Positions 1 through 12,475 of a stretch of 64,000 nt of DNA are shown one piece after another; position 1 is the first letter of the stretch; each line of letters opens with the position of its first letter. A model generated the notes under the pieces. The model saw only the letters and a list, made by a program, of their open reading frames with translations, did no database searches and was not told where the DNA came from. Source of the DNA: Desmodesmus armatus (lineage: Eukaryota > Chlorophyta > Chlorophyceae > Sphaeropleales > Scenedesmaceae); assembly GCA_007449985.2 (NCBI GenBank), contig VIIQ02000082.1, positions 248,001 through 312,000 on the forward strand, written 5' to 3'. The position numbers and the translations under genes were made by a program.

Positions 1-1396
1 CTCCCGACTTCAAAACAAGGACTCCTTGTCCTCGGAGGACGATCACGTGACTAGGATGCTGCACATGGTGCAATCAGCATGGTTCGGATGTGCACACTTG
101 CATGCCGCTGGTGTTTATGAGCCCTGCCAACGCCGCCGCAGACGAATGCCCTGGTTAGTCACTGCCCTCTGTTCTCTGTAAGCCCCTGAGATGCGTGCAC
201 CGTGCTTACTCAACGAGAGATGCATGCACGAGAGCACAGCACAGCCGCTGGTCAACAAATGCACATCAAATGAGGACACAGCACAGCACAGCACAGCGCA
301 CCAGGGCACAGCCTCCAGAAATGTCAAAGGTGTTGGCGAAGCAGCACATCCTGTCTTGAAGCCCCATATGCACCACAGGTGTCACAGCATAGTGCCGTTC
401 ATGCATCAGGGAGTGGAGGGAGTGCCCACCCACAGATAAAGGTACGCACATGCGGCACATCAAAGACAGTCAAGATAGTACGGCAGCAGGGCACAGCATT
501 GTCATCTGGCCCCAATAGGCGGTACTGCTGCCAGGTTTAAGGGTCCACGCTTCAGCCGCGTTCCTGACATTGGTGCAGAGCACCAACCTCCGGTCAAGAG
601 CTGCTACAGAAACATCAACTCAACCCATCACGAGAAGCACCCAAGCACAAGCGCGGTACCTGCCAGCGCCATGCTTATAATCACAACTGGCCATGGTGAA
701 TACGCCGCAGTTATCACACGCCCCTGAAGCTCAATCCCAAACCTCATTTCTCAAGCCCTGATGCAAGCATGCTCCACGGGTCACCTCTAGATCCCTGCTC
801 AACAAAACAGTCTGGGTTGCTGTCCAGCAACAAGGTACCAACAAGATGCATTACTAGCAAAAAAGAAGCACAGCGCTGACACAGAAGATGTCAGGGTTCA
901 ACAGGAACCGCACAAATTCCTAGGTGCGGCACCCAGCAACAAGATGTCAGTCAAAAGCCGAGCTGGGGATTCCATCGCAAAACTCATCCTGCAAAGCACG
1001 CCCTTCACACCTGGCCATCACCAAACATCTTGCACCGTACGGCGCACGCGTGCTGGTGCCATCTTTGAGACCCTGACCGTAGCTCAGCACACCGCACACC
1101 TCCTGGCTGCCTGTAGCCTCAGGCTAGTTTCCCAGAGGACAGGAGCCCTCCCCCCCCCCCCCCCTGGCCAGCTCCCTGTGCCTAGTTATCCAGAGGAGAG
1201 CTGCTTCCCTGGCCATACTGTGACCCCTTCCCCGCATCCACATGCATCACTGCTCCCTGTACAGCAGGCGTCCGCACCACAATGCTTTTTTGCTGGCTGC
1301 GCTGTCCTGCGCCCTGCACCACACCCGCCTGAGTCTGCCCCATGCAGGCCCCTGCAAACCCTCCTGCAGCTGCTGCATGCGCCATCTCATCACTGC
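1..1396. other. BK gene 3' flank, no gene supported
   Basis: No convincing gene is seen here. Open frames lack splice signals, domains and coding-like composition. The stretch lies 3' of the minus-strand BK-like channel gene, so part of it is probably that gene's 3' UTR. It contains a run of C at about 1150-1164 (a G-run in the sense of the BK transcript) and short CAGCA-type simple repeats near 234-300. I did not find a TGTAA-type poly(A) motif on the minus strand here. Confidence 0.5.
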
Positions 1397-4300
1397 CTAC
1401 CCCCAAGGGCTCAGCACTCGTGTAGCCACTATCACTGCTGCGCATGGGCCCCCCGCGCTGCCTGCAGGAACGCTACCATGCGCATGCGTGCTGGCCTGCC
1501 GGGGCCGCGGGCTCCGCTCTGCCGGCCCTTCAACAGCAGCAGCGTCCAACACCCCAGACCCCAGGTTCAACAGCGTCGCGCCCGCTGCTGCAGGTGCTGA
1601 TGCTGCAGATGCAGCGCTGACTGGGACTGCATCTGTGGGGCCTGCTGCGGCTGCAGCTTCTGCTGTTCCCCAGAGGTCTGTGTGCTGCTGTGCTGGCCCA
1701 GGAGGGTCCAGGTTGCTGAAGCCCAGGGTGTCAGGCGGCCAGGCAGCGGCCACAGCAGCCCTGTCGGAGCAGTCAGACGGCAGCTGCAGGCGCGCCACCA
1801 CAAAGGCGTGGTCGTCCGGCTGCATCTCAGAATGCTGCAAAGCACAGCATCAAAAGACACACAAGACTATGGGTGAGATGTCTCATAGAACTGTTTGCAT
1901 GTGACTGATGTGTTGCCTACATGCTAGCTACACTTGTATCCTCTATGCTGAACACACCGGTGACATAGAGACGTCAGCCAACAAGACAATTTGACAGTTG
2001 CTGGGCAAAAAGCCACTTGCACATAAAACACAACAGGCATGCAAAGCAGGACCCAGACTTGCTGCGATCCCTGCACAGATGCGAGCATGGCCATGGGTTT
2101 TGGCCCTGGGGCTTACGGCAACTAATTAGTTGCTTATAAGCTCATACACAGCAACTGTACCAGCTGAAGACACCCTATGGCCCCATATGCGCAGTTCAAC
2201 AGTCCTGCACTAGAAACACTAGATTCAGGACCGTCCTGCACTAGATACACTAGATAGAGCTGGGCACTTACGTAGCTTGGGTTGGTGATGGTTGCCCTGA
2301 AGGAAAGTCCATCCTGCACCACCTGCCGGTGCACACCCAGCAGCAGCAGGCCGCGTGTGCACAGCAGGGAGTGGAAGTAACGCCCGTAGGAGGTTCCAGG
2401 GGGACAGTCCACAGGGATCTGCAGGCACAGCATGGCACAGCACGGCCAGGCAGGTCAGGGCACAGCGCGGCATGTCCAACTCCACACAAGAGGCTGTGAG
2501 CGGTGCCGAGCACATAGCCGTGGCCAAAACATTTCCTGCACAACGCGCACAGTACACATCTGGTGCTGTCTACAGCATTCTTAACCGAAAGAAACATCAT
2601 TTTTAATGCAAATGTCAATACGCAAGAGAGGCAGCATCATGGCTATACAGCACCAGCCAACCCCTTGGAAGAAGAAGCACACCTGCAACAGCGCCGGCAC
2701 CCCATGGCTCTCAACAGCCCTCGCAACTATGGCCGCAGCAGTCTCAGGCGCCAGCTTCTCCCCTGCTGCTACATTGAGCTGGTTCAGCACAGCTGTCGCT
2801 GCCACTTTGAACCGCCTGACCTTCCAGTGTTCCTGCTGCACCTGCTGCACAGCCTGCTGCACTGAGGCAGAGTCTGTGCTGGCAGTAGACTGCCCTGCTG
2901 TCGACCCTTGCAGCCTACTGCTGCCAGATATTGCTGTGGCCGACTGCTGCTGCTGCTGTTTGTGTTGCTGGAGGGATGCCTGGTAGTGCTGTTGCCGCTG
3001 CGGCCACTGCTCTTGCTGGGTGTTCAGCATGTGCTGGCTGTCGGGCATGACGTCCTTTTGGTCCTTTGCAAGTGTGCTGAACGCCTGCCCAACTGCCCAA
3101 CCCATGTGCCAGCGGTGCAGCAGCTGCAGCACGATGCGGTCGCTGGCGCCGTTAGAGTAGCTGGCAGTCATGAGGTCATCAAGCAGCCGTGCATGGAACA
3201 CTGCAAGATGAACACACAGAACACATGCAGTGTGAGCGCTGGTGTCCAGTTCAACTGCACCGGGTGCATGTGAACAACAGGCAATGCCCTGCTGTACGAC
3301 AGCTGAAAGTGTGAGAAGTCGCGAGTGTAGAAGCTGTTTGTGCACTGACTGAACAGGCCCCCACACAGCACACCACTACCAGACGCTGACAGGAAACACA
3401 TGTGTCTTTTGTGTGAGGCGGCGGCATCACTGCTCTGCACAAAAGCCAGCACTCACCACCCCCAGAGATGTAGGCAGGGGACAGCAGGTGCAGGTACTTG
3501 TGATTTACACCGGGGACCGGTGTTGTGGGCGACAAGTATGCCACATTCTGCGGCAGCATCACCTCAACCACCAGCTCAATGCCGGGGTTTATGCTTCTCA
3601 GCAGCTGGTACCTGTTCACCACCACAGCGTCTGGACAAGCGTTCATAGGCAGCAGGCAGGCAGGCAGGCGAGGCTTTTGTCTGTGTTCAAGTGATGACAG
3701 AAAGATCAGAGGTGAGTTGGCAGACGAGCAAGTGAAAAAAATGTTTCCTCGACTCGTGAGGCTCGGTTTTGTGAGCAGTGGATGATGACGTGATTAAACA
3801 TCGAGCGAAGGGACGATGCGTACCAGTCATAACCCTGGAGGCGAGGCGTTGATCTTCGTTGTCGTAGTCGTGCGACACGAGCGGCGACATCAGGATGGCT
3901 TGTGCAGCATTCTCTGCCGAGGCGCGCAAGAGGGCGTCGTTCAGCCCGCCAGCAGACTGTACGCGACAGAATGAGAAGCGCAAGCACTTGACACGTTGTC
4001 AATCAAGACGCCTCTGTTGCAGCTTGCACACAATCATACCGCCAATTGCTTGTATACTGGAGGTGTGTGTGGGACTGTTAAGACAGACCCTTCGACGCAG
4101 TGCATGTGTTCATGTGTGCAAACACAACACCCGCACCTGGATGAAGTACACGTCTGAAAACTGCGCCACCGCCTCCCAGCTGCCGCCACCCCTGGGCTCC
4201 GCACTGTCGATGATCACGACAGGCCGCCACTGCAGCAGCCGCTTGCTGCGCAGGGCCGCCAGCAGTGACAGCAGGCCATCCTGGCTAGCAGGCACCCCCA

Positions 4301-7300
4301 AGATGAGGATATGACCGGATAGGTGTGACAGGTCCAGATCCATGTTGGGGTCTATCCACTGGCCCCACTGCATCACACATACAGAGATACAAGCAGATAC
4401 AGGCGTACAGACTTGGGCTGCTGTATTGCACCAACGATGATGTTGGAGCACCAGCCATGATGTTGGAGGGTACGATCATGCAGGGCAGGTACTTGACGTG
4501 AATGTGCCCAGGGCAACCCCAGCATGACGACTTCTGCGCAGCCTATAGTGTCCATGGCACTAACAGTGGGGACACGGTGGCAACCAGAAGGTCACCTACA
4601 TGGCCTGGCGTTTCAGCGCCTCCCCCTCTCTCCTTTGTAATGACTGGTACGCAAGCTGCTCATTAGGTATCTCACCATCTCCCCTCCCCCTGGCTTGTGG
4701 TGAGATGACTACTTGCTCTGCATGCACACGTCCTAACACAACACCCCTACACCAGAAGCACATCTCCAGATCTACTGCATGCCTACCTGCACGCCCCCCT
4801 TGGCCCTCATGTGGTATTGTTCACGCATGAATGCCTCACCCCGCTCCCTCAGCTGGCGGCTGGGAGACCGCAGCAAGTGGATAAGCGCACCCAGCGCACT
4901 GGCATGACCTGCACACAACAGCACACTCCAAGTCTTACACACGTATCAATGCTTCCCATGCAGGATCACACTCATGCAAGATAATTTCACCGTTACGCAG
5001 TGGTGTCTGAAATATGCAAACACACTGTCGAAGTGGTGTGGCTGATGTGTCTGCACACATTCATCCCTGACATTGACGGTGCAAAGGCATAATGAAGACA
5101 TTCAAGTTGCAGATCAGACAGACAGCGCCTCTGCTCCTACCTGAAGCAATCTTGCGAGTCACTCCGACAGCCCCACATGCCGCAGCAACAGCTGCAATAG
5201 TGCTCGAAGCTGCAGCGGCATCCCCATCGCTTCCTGCAACAGGGCCCCCGGTGCTAAGGAGCTTCTCCTGCTGCTCCTGCTGGCGCTGCTGCTCAGCAAG
5301 CTGTGAGGGGTCCATGAACATAGATTGCGGTGGGCTACCAAGGGTGGACCCCCCCAAGTCTTGTAGAGACGACCTCTGGCTCTGCATTGCACATGAGACA
5401 GCAGATACAGACAAGACGTTCATCATTTGCATGAACACATGTGTGACTGTTTGGTGATCATTGCCATGGTGTTGCTGCTGCTGCAGTGAGTGACAAACAC
5501 TTCCAGGGTCGGGATGTGTGTTGCTAGAGCGCCTGATGATGCAGTGTCACAGCCATACAGACACAGCAGCTAGCTGCACAGTGCCCTTCTGGACAGGGAT
5601 CTGCAACCACACCCACATTCACCACTCGGCTGCTATGCATGATGCAGCCCGCAGTACCCAGCCTCAGTCAAAATGTCAGGCAAGTTGGAGGCTGCAACAC
5701 AGCACTGCCGCCACAAATGACTTTCCAACTTCACTCACCCCTGTCTCCGACCACCTCGAAGGCACCATAGCAGCCAGCTTGCCCCGCGGCGGCGGCTCAG
5801 TACGCAACAGCAGACTGCTGCTCCTCATCAGCTGGTTCCTCCAGCTCTGTGCTTGACCTCCACGCTTCCCCATACCTCCAAACCCTCCAGCAGACACCCC
5901 GCGCTGCTGGGCGCTGTGCGCACTGCCGCCATGGCTGTGTGCTGACCTCTCAGGCTGATGGGACGTGTGGCTGCCTGGTTCTGAGACGTGGCGAGATGCC
6001 GCCTTGGCAAAGTGCTGCTGGCGGAGTTGGTGCCACAGCTCAAAGTCGCCCTCCTCTGCCGCGGAGATAAGCAGCACCGAGCTCACATCGTCTGCCACAA
6101 TATAGCCGCGCATGTCGGGCGTAATGACCTGCATGGATGGCGGACAGCAGTGAGGAATGGCGAGGGTCAGACATGTGGCGCACAACATGACAGGGGGTGC
6201 TGAGGCGTCATGGTCACCTGAGCGGGAGCAATTGTGGCACGGGAAGCATCCTTGTTGTGTGAAATAAGTCAAGGAGTGGCTGCAGATACCATTATTACTG
6301 CGCAAACACTACTGGTTGCATGCAAAGCAGCAGGCTTGACACACTACTGCAAACAAGGCCTTTACTGCCATATCCGTCAGCACCGATGTATGCAAGCAGC
6401 ACAAGATTGTTGGCTGCTCTTCCGGTACCCACAAGGTGCAACGACACGTGTTCAGACCATGCTCAGATGCACACATCAAAATGAACGACAAAAAATTGCC
6501 ATGGCCCGTCCAGACACACCTGCTCCAGGTCTCCGACAATCAGCCTGTGCCGCTGCAGCCCCTGTGTCGGCTCCAGCGCCAGCAACACCGCATGGCAGGA
6601 GTCAAAGATAAACCCTGCCGCATCCTTCATGCTGCGGCCGACCAGCGTGCTGGGGAAGGCTGCCAGCTTGTATATCTCCTGGCTGGCTCCCACCATATAG
6701 TCCCTGAGCCAGGGAGGCAAGCCCTCCAGCTCCCGGGTAGTGTCCAGCCCAAAGTCTACCGTTGTGGACAGGTTGCACAGCAGCGTCATCGCACCAGGGA
6801 CTCCGACCACAGACTGAGCCATCATCGCGTACTTGACCTCTGAGAGGCACAGCACGTGGATGCTGCCGCTGAACTGCAGCCAGAACTTGCAGCCGGTCGG
6901 CAGCGGGGTGTGCTGAGTGTGCTGAGTGTGCTGAGAGTGCTGTGGGTCGGGGGAAGGTGTGCTGGCCTTTGCACTGCCCCACTCGGACCACCCTGAGGCG
7001 TCCTGCTTCTGCTGCTGCGCTGCGGCGAGCTGTGCCTGGAAGGCACTGAGGTCAACTGTCGCGTCTCCGTTGCGACCTGGCGCTGTTCTGTAGACATCAC
7101 CAGCGGCAGCTGCTGCTGCCGGGATGTGGCTTGTGGACGCGGCTGGCTTGCCGGCGCCAGCTATGCTGCTACCCAGCGCTGCAGAGTACAGGTCCTCCCG
7201 TGCGTAGCAGTCTGTCTCCCCTGCTTCCGCAGCAATGTCTGCCTGCACAGCTGTGTCGTCGTCCTGCACAGCGTCAGCAGCATCTGCCTCTGCAGCTCGC

Positions 7301-10300
7301 TGCTTCGACTGTGGCGCTGCTGCAGGAGCAGCTGCGGTAGCTGGTTGCTGCATTGCCTGGGATGTCTTGCTGGGCAAGGTTCGGTCCTGAAGGCTCTGCA
7401 GGACCTGAAAGAGCCGCAGCCTTCCCTCCGGCAGACAGACTTGCACATAGACGGCTGGCAGGTGCTCCGGAGGCTCAGACTGCGGGTCCAGTGCAGCAAG
7501 GTGTGCAAGCCGCACACAGCCCGGCGTTCGTCAGCCTTGCTTTGCAATGCTGTCAAGCATGTTAGCGGAAGAATAACATATCTGGCAGCAAAGGCTCCCA
7601 TCTCATGTAACAACAGCAGAGGCTTTTGAGAACAATTGACAAAACAAAACAAAAGGCAAAGCCCGGCGGAATGCAGGTGGCATTGCTCACAATCAGGGCC
7701 GTGTGAAGTGCCTCACCGTGCCGTGATTCATCCAGTACATGACCCTGTTGGGCCTGTACGACAGGCGCCCCTTCAACGTCACGTGTATGTCCTGCAGGTA
7801 CTGTCCCAGCGACAGCGCACACATGCTCAAGTAGCGATCGGCCAGCGTCGGATCCTCCGGATACTTTGGCGCGATGATGAACACAGCTGACGCATACTCC
7901 ACTGCGGTTCGGTTCCAGTCCTGCAATAAAAATTAACACAAGGTTCCGACACAGCCCAAGTTGGCGCAATTTTGTGGTTTGCGCACGCACAACTGGGAGC
8001 CGTTCGGTTCTGTCCATGTCGTTATACAGCGCAGATTGGCACTTGCTGTGGGCAGAAACTGGGCGCCGGCAATGCTCAGACACACACCTCCGACCGAAAA
8101 GGGCTGCCCTGCAGGAAAGATATCTTCTTCGAAGCACTGTGTGTGGCCACTGCCTGTTCCACATCATGGCTGGGCGGCCGCTCTGACAGCAGGACTGTGT
8201 AGTTGTTGTTGAACCCTTTGTCCTCGTGGTACAGCTCATCCAAGATCTGCACGTGCACAGCAGCAGCGATGCAAAGCAGGTTTGAGCAGCTGTAGGGCAC
8301 TATGTACATGCACATGTACATGTACAGCACCGGCACCATGTACATGAAGCCGCCTTTGATCAAAAGCACTGGCAAGCACTTGGCCAGTGCTGCAGCAGCA
8401 ATGCGCAGTCTGGATGTGGTGATAGTTGCTTACCCCTTGCACGGTGCCTCCATCCAGAAACCCTGTGATCACCACGTGAGATATCTCAGACCTCCGGCTG
8501 GCCTTGAAGCTGCAACACACAACAGGATACAACAGCGGCAGTGACAGAGTGCGGCTTACATGTTGTTGGAGGGATAGCCCCCCTAGATCTCGCAGGACCA
8601 ACTCAACAGCTGCCAAATGCGGCAGCTGTCCGCCAATACTTGGCGTTGTTGGTGCGCAGTAACTTGCGCAACACACATTGGTGCCTCACAGGTCAGGCAA
8701 TGACTGCATTGATGCACAGGTGTTGCAAAACATACCCAAGGACCTCCCCTTTCAGCACTAGTGTTCTTGGCAGTCACTGCCGCGACAACTCACAAGCAAT
8801 GGGGCTGCATGTCAGTGCTGCTGACAGATAGCCACAAACAGGTGTGTCAGGGCGTCTCACAGCTCATTCACACATGACGCACATGCGACAAACTTGACAG
8901 TCGTGCTGGGATGTGTGGATTGCTGAGGTACTTTTACCTTCCCTCTGGGTCAGGCGCACGCCCGACGCGCCCTTTGAACCATGCTCACAGAGCAAAAAAG
9001 GGCGGCAAACAAACACAAACCTTCTGCGCTGGTACACGCTGGTGCTTGTGAGGGCATCCATGAGACTTCCAGTCAAGTAGGGCAACAGGGTAAAGGTCAT
9101 CATCAGCAGGACAATCAGCATGACTTGGGTGGCCCAGTACGTCGGCACAATGTCACCTGGCAGCAAAGTGAGGAACAGACAGGCACAGCACAGTGACCAC
9201 AGACCATGTGTGCTCAGCATGTAGCAGCCTGCTTCACTGTGACGCACTCAGGTCTACGAGTTTCCGCAATCAACCAACCATGTTGCGCACATGAGCGCAG
9301 TGAAGTCTGGTTGTGAGTTTTGCTACAGCCACAGCCGTCAACGTAACAGCAGCCCACTGCAAAGCAACGCAACTCTTACGTCACAAGTTCAAAGAATTAC
9401 TTACCATATCCCACGGTAGTCAACGTGACAGCAGCCCAGTACAAGGCCATGTGAAACTGCAGGTTTTCTGTCTTCTTATCACTGGGTGGCTGCAGCAGCA
9501 CAACGGGGCGGTGCAAGCATTGCAGGCAGACAGCATGCATCACTCAGCTTAGCTGATGTGATGGGGGCATAGGCAGGGTACAGTGGCTTACGCCGTAGCA
9601 GGAGGAGGGCATTGGCCAGAGCTGCCAAAAACAGGGCCTATTACTGGTTGTCACTTGAAAGTCGATCTACTTGCTGTTGTCAAGGTGAGGGCCACGCAGG
9701 TTGCACCTGGCTAAGGTTACGAGGGCTCCGTCATCCTGAAGGTTGATGACTAATGTATCAAAACAACGTAATTGGCACCTGTACAGTTCATGTTTGTGCA
9801 GGCGCGATGCAGACAGTAACTGCTGTGGCAGCTCACCCCGTACTTCTCCAACTCGTAGAACAGTCCAGCAGCAATGAACATTATGCTGAGAAGGCTGAAC
9901 ACCAGCTTGCCAGCCGCTTCCATCACTGCTCCTTCCAGATGGCGGCGCATGATGTGCTTCATCCGGAACACACGCAGCACACGCAGGATCCTGCAGGACA
10001 TGGCGTTTTTTTTGAGTTCGAAGATCGTAATATGGCGCACTTGTGAACGACGCCCCTTTCACACCAGCAGAGAGCTGGCCATGATGTCCATGGCCGGTAG
10101 CTGCCAACGCAGGCTCACATGGCCATGAACAGACAAGAGTCAACAGGCACGGCAAGAAAGCTTATGCTCCTTGGTCGCGAACAAAGAGCGTGCAGAAGCA
10201 GCATGCAAAGGCATAAGCAGGGGGCAAAACTGACATACACTGTGCTGCGACTGGCAGCAGCCCCTGATGCCATCACTACCACCACCGCCACCCGCACCTC

Positions 10301-11752
10301 AGCACCCTCAGGAAGTTGAGCCCTGGCACAGTTTCGTTCACGATCGCCCCCAAGCCATACAGCACAAAGGCTGGTATGATGGTCACTGCATCCACCGCTG
10401 TCAGGAAGCTGAATATGTAGCGCAGCCGGTCCTCTGCCACCCACAGCCAGAAGGCCCAATTGGCGGCAAAGAGGCATGCCAGGAAAAGGTCCACATGGTA
10501 CAGCACCTGCATGCATGTGCGCACATGGGGCAGCAGCAGCAGCACAATGTCTCTCTTATCTCTGTCCTCACACTCTCCCTCTTCGAAGACGGAATTCCTG
10601 CCTTTCCTCTGAAGACCTCCTTCTCCAGCATCCAAAAGAATGTCACAGTATGTTTCTTGTGCATGCCGCATGTTTCTTGTGCATGCCGCATGCGCATGCG
10701 GGTAACATTTCTGTTCATCCTTCTACCTTCGATTCCTGGTATGCATCCTGTCAGGCATTGCCTGTCGGCAACTATGCAAACAGGCCTGAGCACCCCATGC
10801 ATGTTGAACATGACAAGCGGCTGTGCTGGCATGAGACAAATACGCAGCTGCTAGATCTGGAAGCTGCCACGGTCGTGCTGGCTCCCACAAGCCCTGAACC
10901 CCCCCACCCAAGGCCAAAACCCTGCTGCTCACTTCAAGGGGGTGGTAGGTCATAGCAATGTAGAGGATCACACTCAACAATGACAGGATGGCGTCCGCCA
11001 TAACCAGTATGGTGCCCCAGCCTGCGCACAGCATGAACAGCAAGCATATGTTTGCACATGCCAGCAGCAGTAGCTTCGAGTGCTTGTGCTTTGAGTGTTG
11101 AATAGGCCGGGCTAGGCATCTGTCGTCGCCACCAGACGGGCATTCAAAGCCAGGGGTGGTGTTGGCAAGTTTGTGCTGCCTCTGTGCTTGCAGGCTGCCT
11201 CTCTCTGCTGTCCATACTGTAGGCTATGCTATGCCGTAAGCCAAGTACAAGCCTGCGGACATGCAGTCAGATGCTGCCTGTATGTCTGCTGACCATGCAG
11301 GCTGCAGTCAAGCTTGCCTGCCATGCCACCGCAAGCCATGCAAGCGGTTGCTGCCTGTCTGCCTGCTGATTGTGCAGGCTCGCCAGTCGTGCTCATGGTA
11401 CGGGTATACTACAAGCATCGCCTGCGCATTCGGTTGCTGCATGTGTCTCTGCCGAGTGTGCCGACAGGCTCGCCTGTTGTGCCGATACTAAAAGCCACAG
11501 ACTACAAGCATGGGCTGTGCAAGCGGTTGCTGCTTGTGTCTCTGCTGACTGTGCAGGCTCGCTTGTCGTGCCCATGCTATAAGTATACTACAAGCATGGT
11601 GCTGTGCAAGCGACAATGCTGACTGTGCAGGCTCGCCTGTTGTGTCCATCAACTGGGCCACCCTCTGCCGTGTCTGCAGATACTCGGCGCCTGGTGCTGC
11701 ATGTGAGGTGGCATGCTGGTGCCCTTTCTTCAGGTCCAGGAACCCGTCTTCC
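1397..11752 (-). CDS. BK/Slo-like voltage-gated K+ channel with tandem RCK domains
   Basis: Pore-forming subunit of a Slo-family potassium channel in a membrane. Exons (high to low): 11021-10933, 10506-10298, 9990-9837, 9489-9405, 9156-9021, 8509-8434, 8246-8088, 7920-7717, 7479-6520, 6128-5739, 5381-5141, 4908-4787, 4367-4137, 3956-3824, 3630-3457, 3200-2683, 2418-2272, 1834-1397; all joins keep codon phase. Seen: an S1 helix; S2-S3; an S4 with LRVLRILRVLRVFRMKH; S5; the filter TVGYGD split by an intron; S6; RCK1 (8.5-5.7 kb) with the Slo-like order of strands; RCK2 (4.9-1.4 kb), including LLDDLMTASYSN, matching the Slo1 segment after the calcium bowl. The acidic calcium-bowl string is absent. 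Exon 7479-6520 carries a long Ala/Gln-rich insert. The 5' end is unresolved: a phase-compatible candidate exon is 11752-11592, but no start codon was identified. About 1,550 residues. Family assignment is strong; ligand is not known. Confidence 0.9.
11345..11650. repeat. Degenerate tandem repeat, unit 86-93 bp
   Basis: Units beginning CGGTTGCTGC occur at 11345, 11431 and 11524, with a decayed fourth at 11610. Spacings are 86, 93 and 86 bp. Each unit carries a TGTGC(A)GGCTCGCC-like core and most carry ACTACAAGCAT, which on the minus strand reads ATGCTTGTAGT, a possible 5' splice site. The array overlaps the end of a candidate 5' exon of the BK-like gene. Confidence 0.75.
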
Positions 11753-12010
11753 CTACAAAAGAAAGTTGCGTTGTGGCACTGTTGTCACAACATACTGATG
11801 TATGACGTACAAACACACTGGTGTCACTCGCAGGGACACTGGCAGGCTGGTACTGCAAGTGCCTGAAGACTTGGCTCAGGCTGTGATAGCTTGTGAGTTG
11901 GCAGCGCACTGGATTAATGGTTTCGTACAAGATCAATTCAGGTTGCATGCGGCTCATGTCATGTTGGGATCAGCAAGAATACACAGGTGCTGTGCAACAG
12001 CGCTGTTGTG

Positions 12011-12475
12011 CCCCCCCCCCCCCCCCCACTCACCATCTGTAGCGAGTGCTGGCCACCCTTTCCATGTCGCTGGAGACCACACGAGGTATCAGGGTCTATC
12101 AAGGCGCTGCCATCCCTAAGCTACAAACACTGCAGGCATGACTGCCGCAGGTGTGTCAGCCAAGGCTCCAGGGGAACTGCAATTGAGTTTGGTATGGGGC
12201 CGCCCCAGGGCTTTGGTGTGCGTAATACTAGGTAATGCGCCTAATGCCGCTACCGAAAGCTGGGTTGGCTGGTCCCCTCCCTGCAAGCTTGATAATAACA
12301 GTAGCCAAGTGTCGTAAGTTGCACGTTCGAATGCGAATTACGAGGCATTTTACTTGTCCTACAATTCTTCTGCGAAACACACGTTGAAGCCTGGTGGGTC
12401 TCAAAACAGCTCACCTCCAGCTCGGACAGCACCCAGTGCAGGAATGCTCATCCTGGCACGTATATCGGCTGTCAC
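12011..12475. promoter_or_regulatory. 5' flank of CDF gene; BK/CDF divergent side
   Basis: The minus-strand BK-like gene and the plus-strand CDF gene are divergent, so this interval probably holds the CDF promoter and perhaps that of the BK gene. A C-run occupies about 12011-12027. No TATA box or known operator was recognised. Boundaries are inferred only from gene positions, and the BK start is not fixed. Confidence 0.35.

Noticed and set aside
944..1904. Long plus-strand open frames over 944-1904
   Set aside because: They are antisense to the phase-checked last exon and 3' flank of the BK-like gene, with low-complexity Cys/Pro/Ala content and no splice or domain support.
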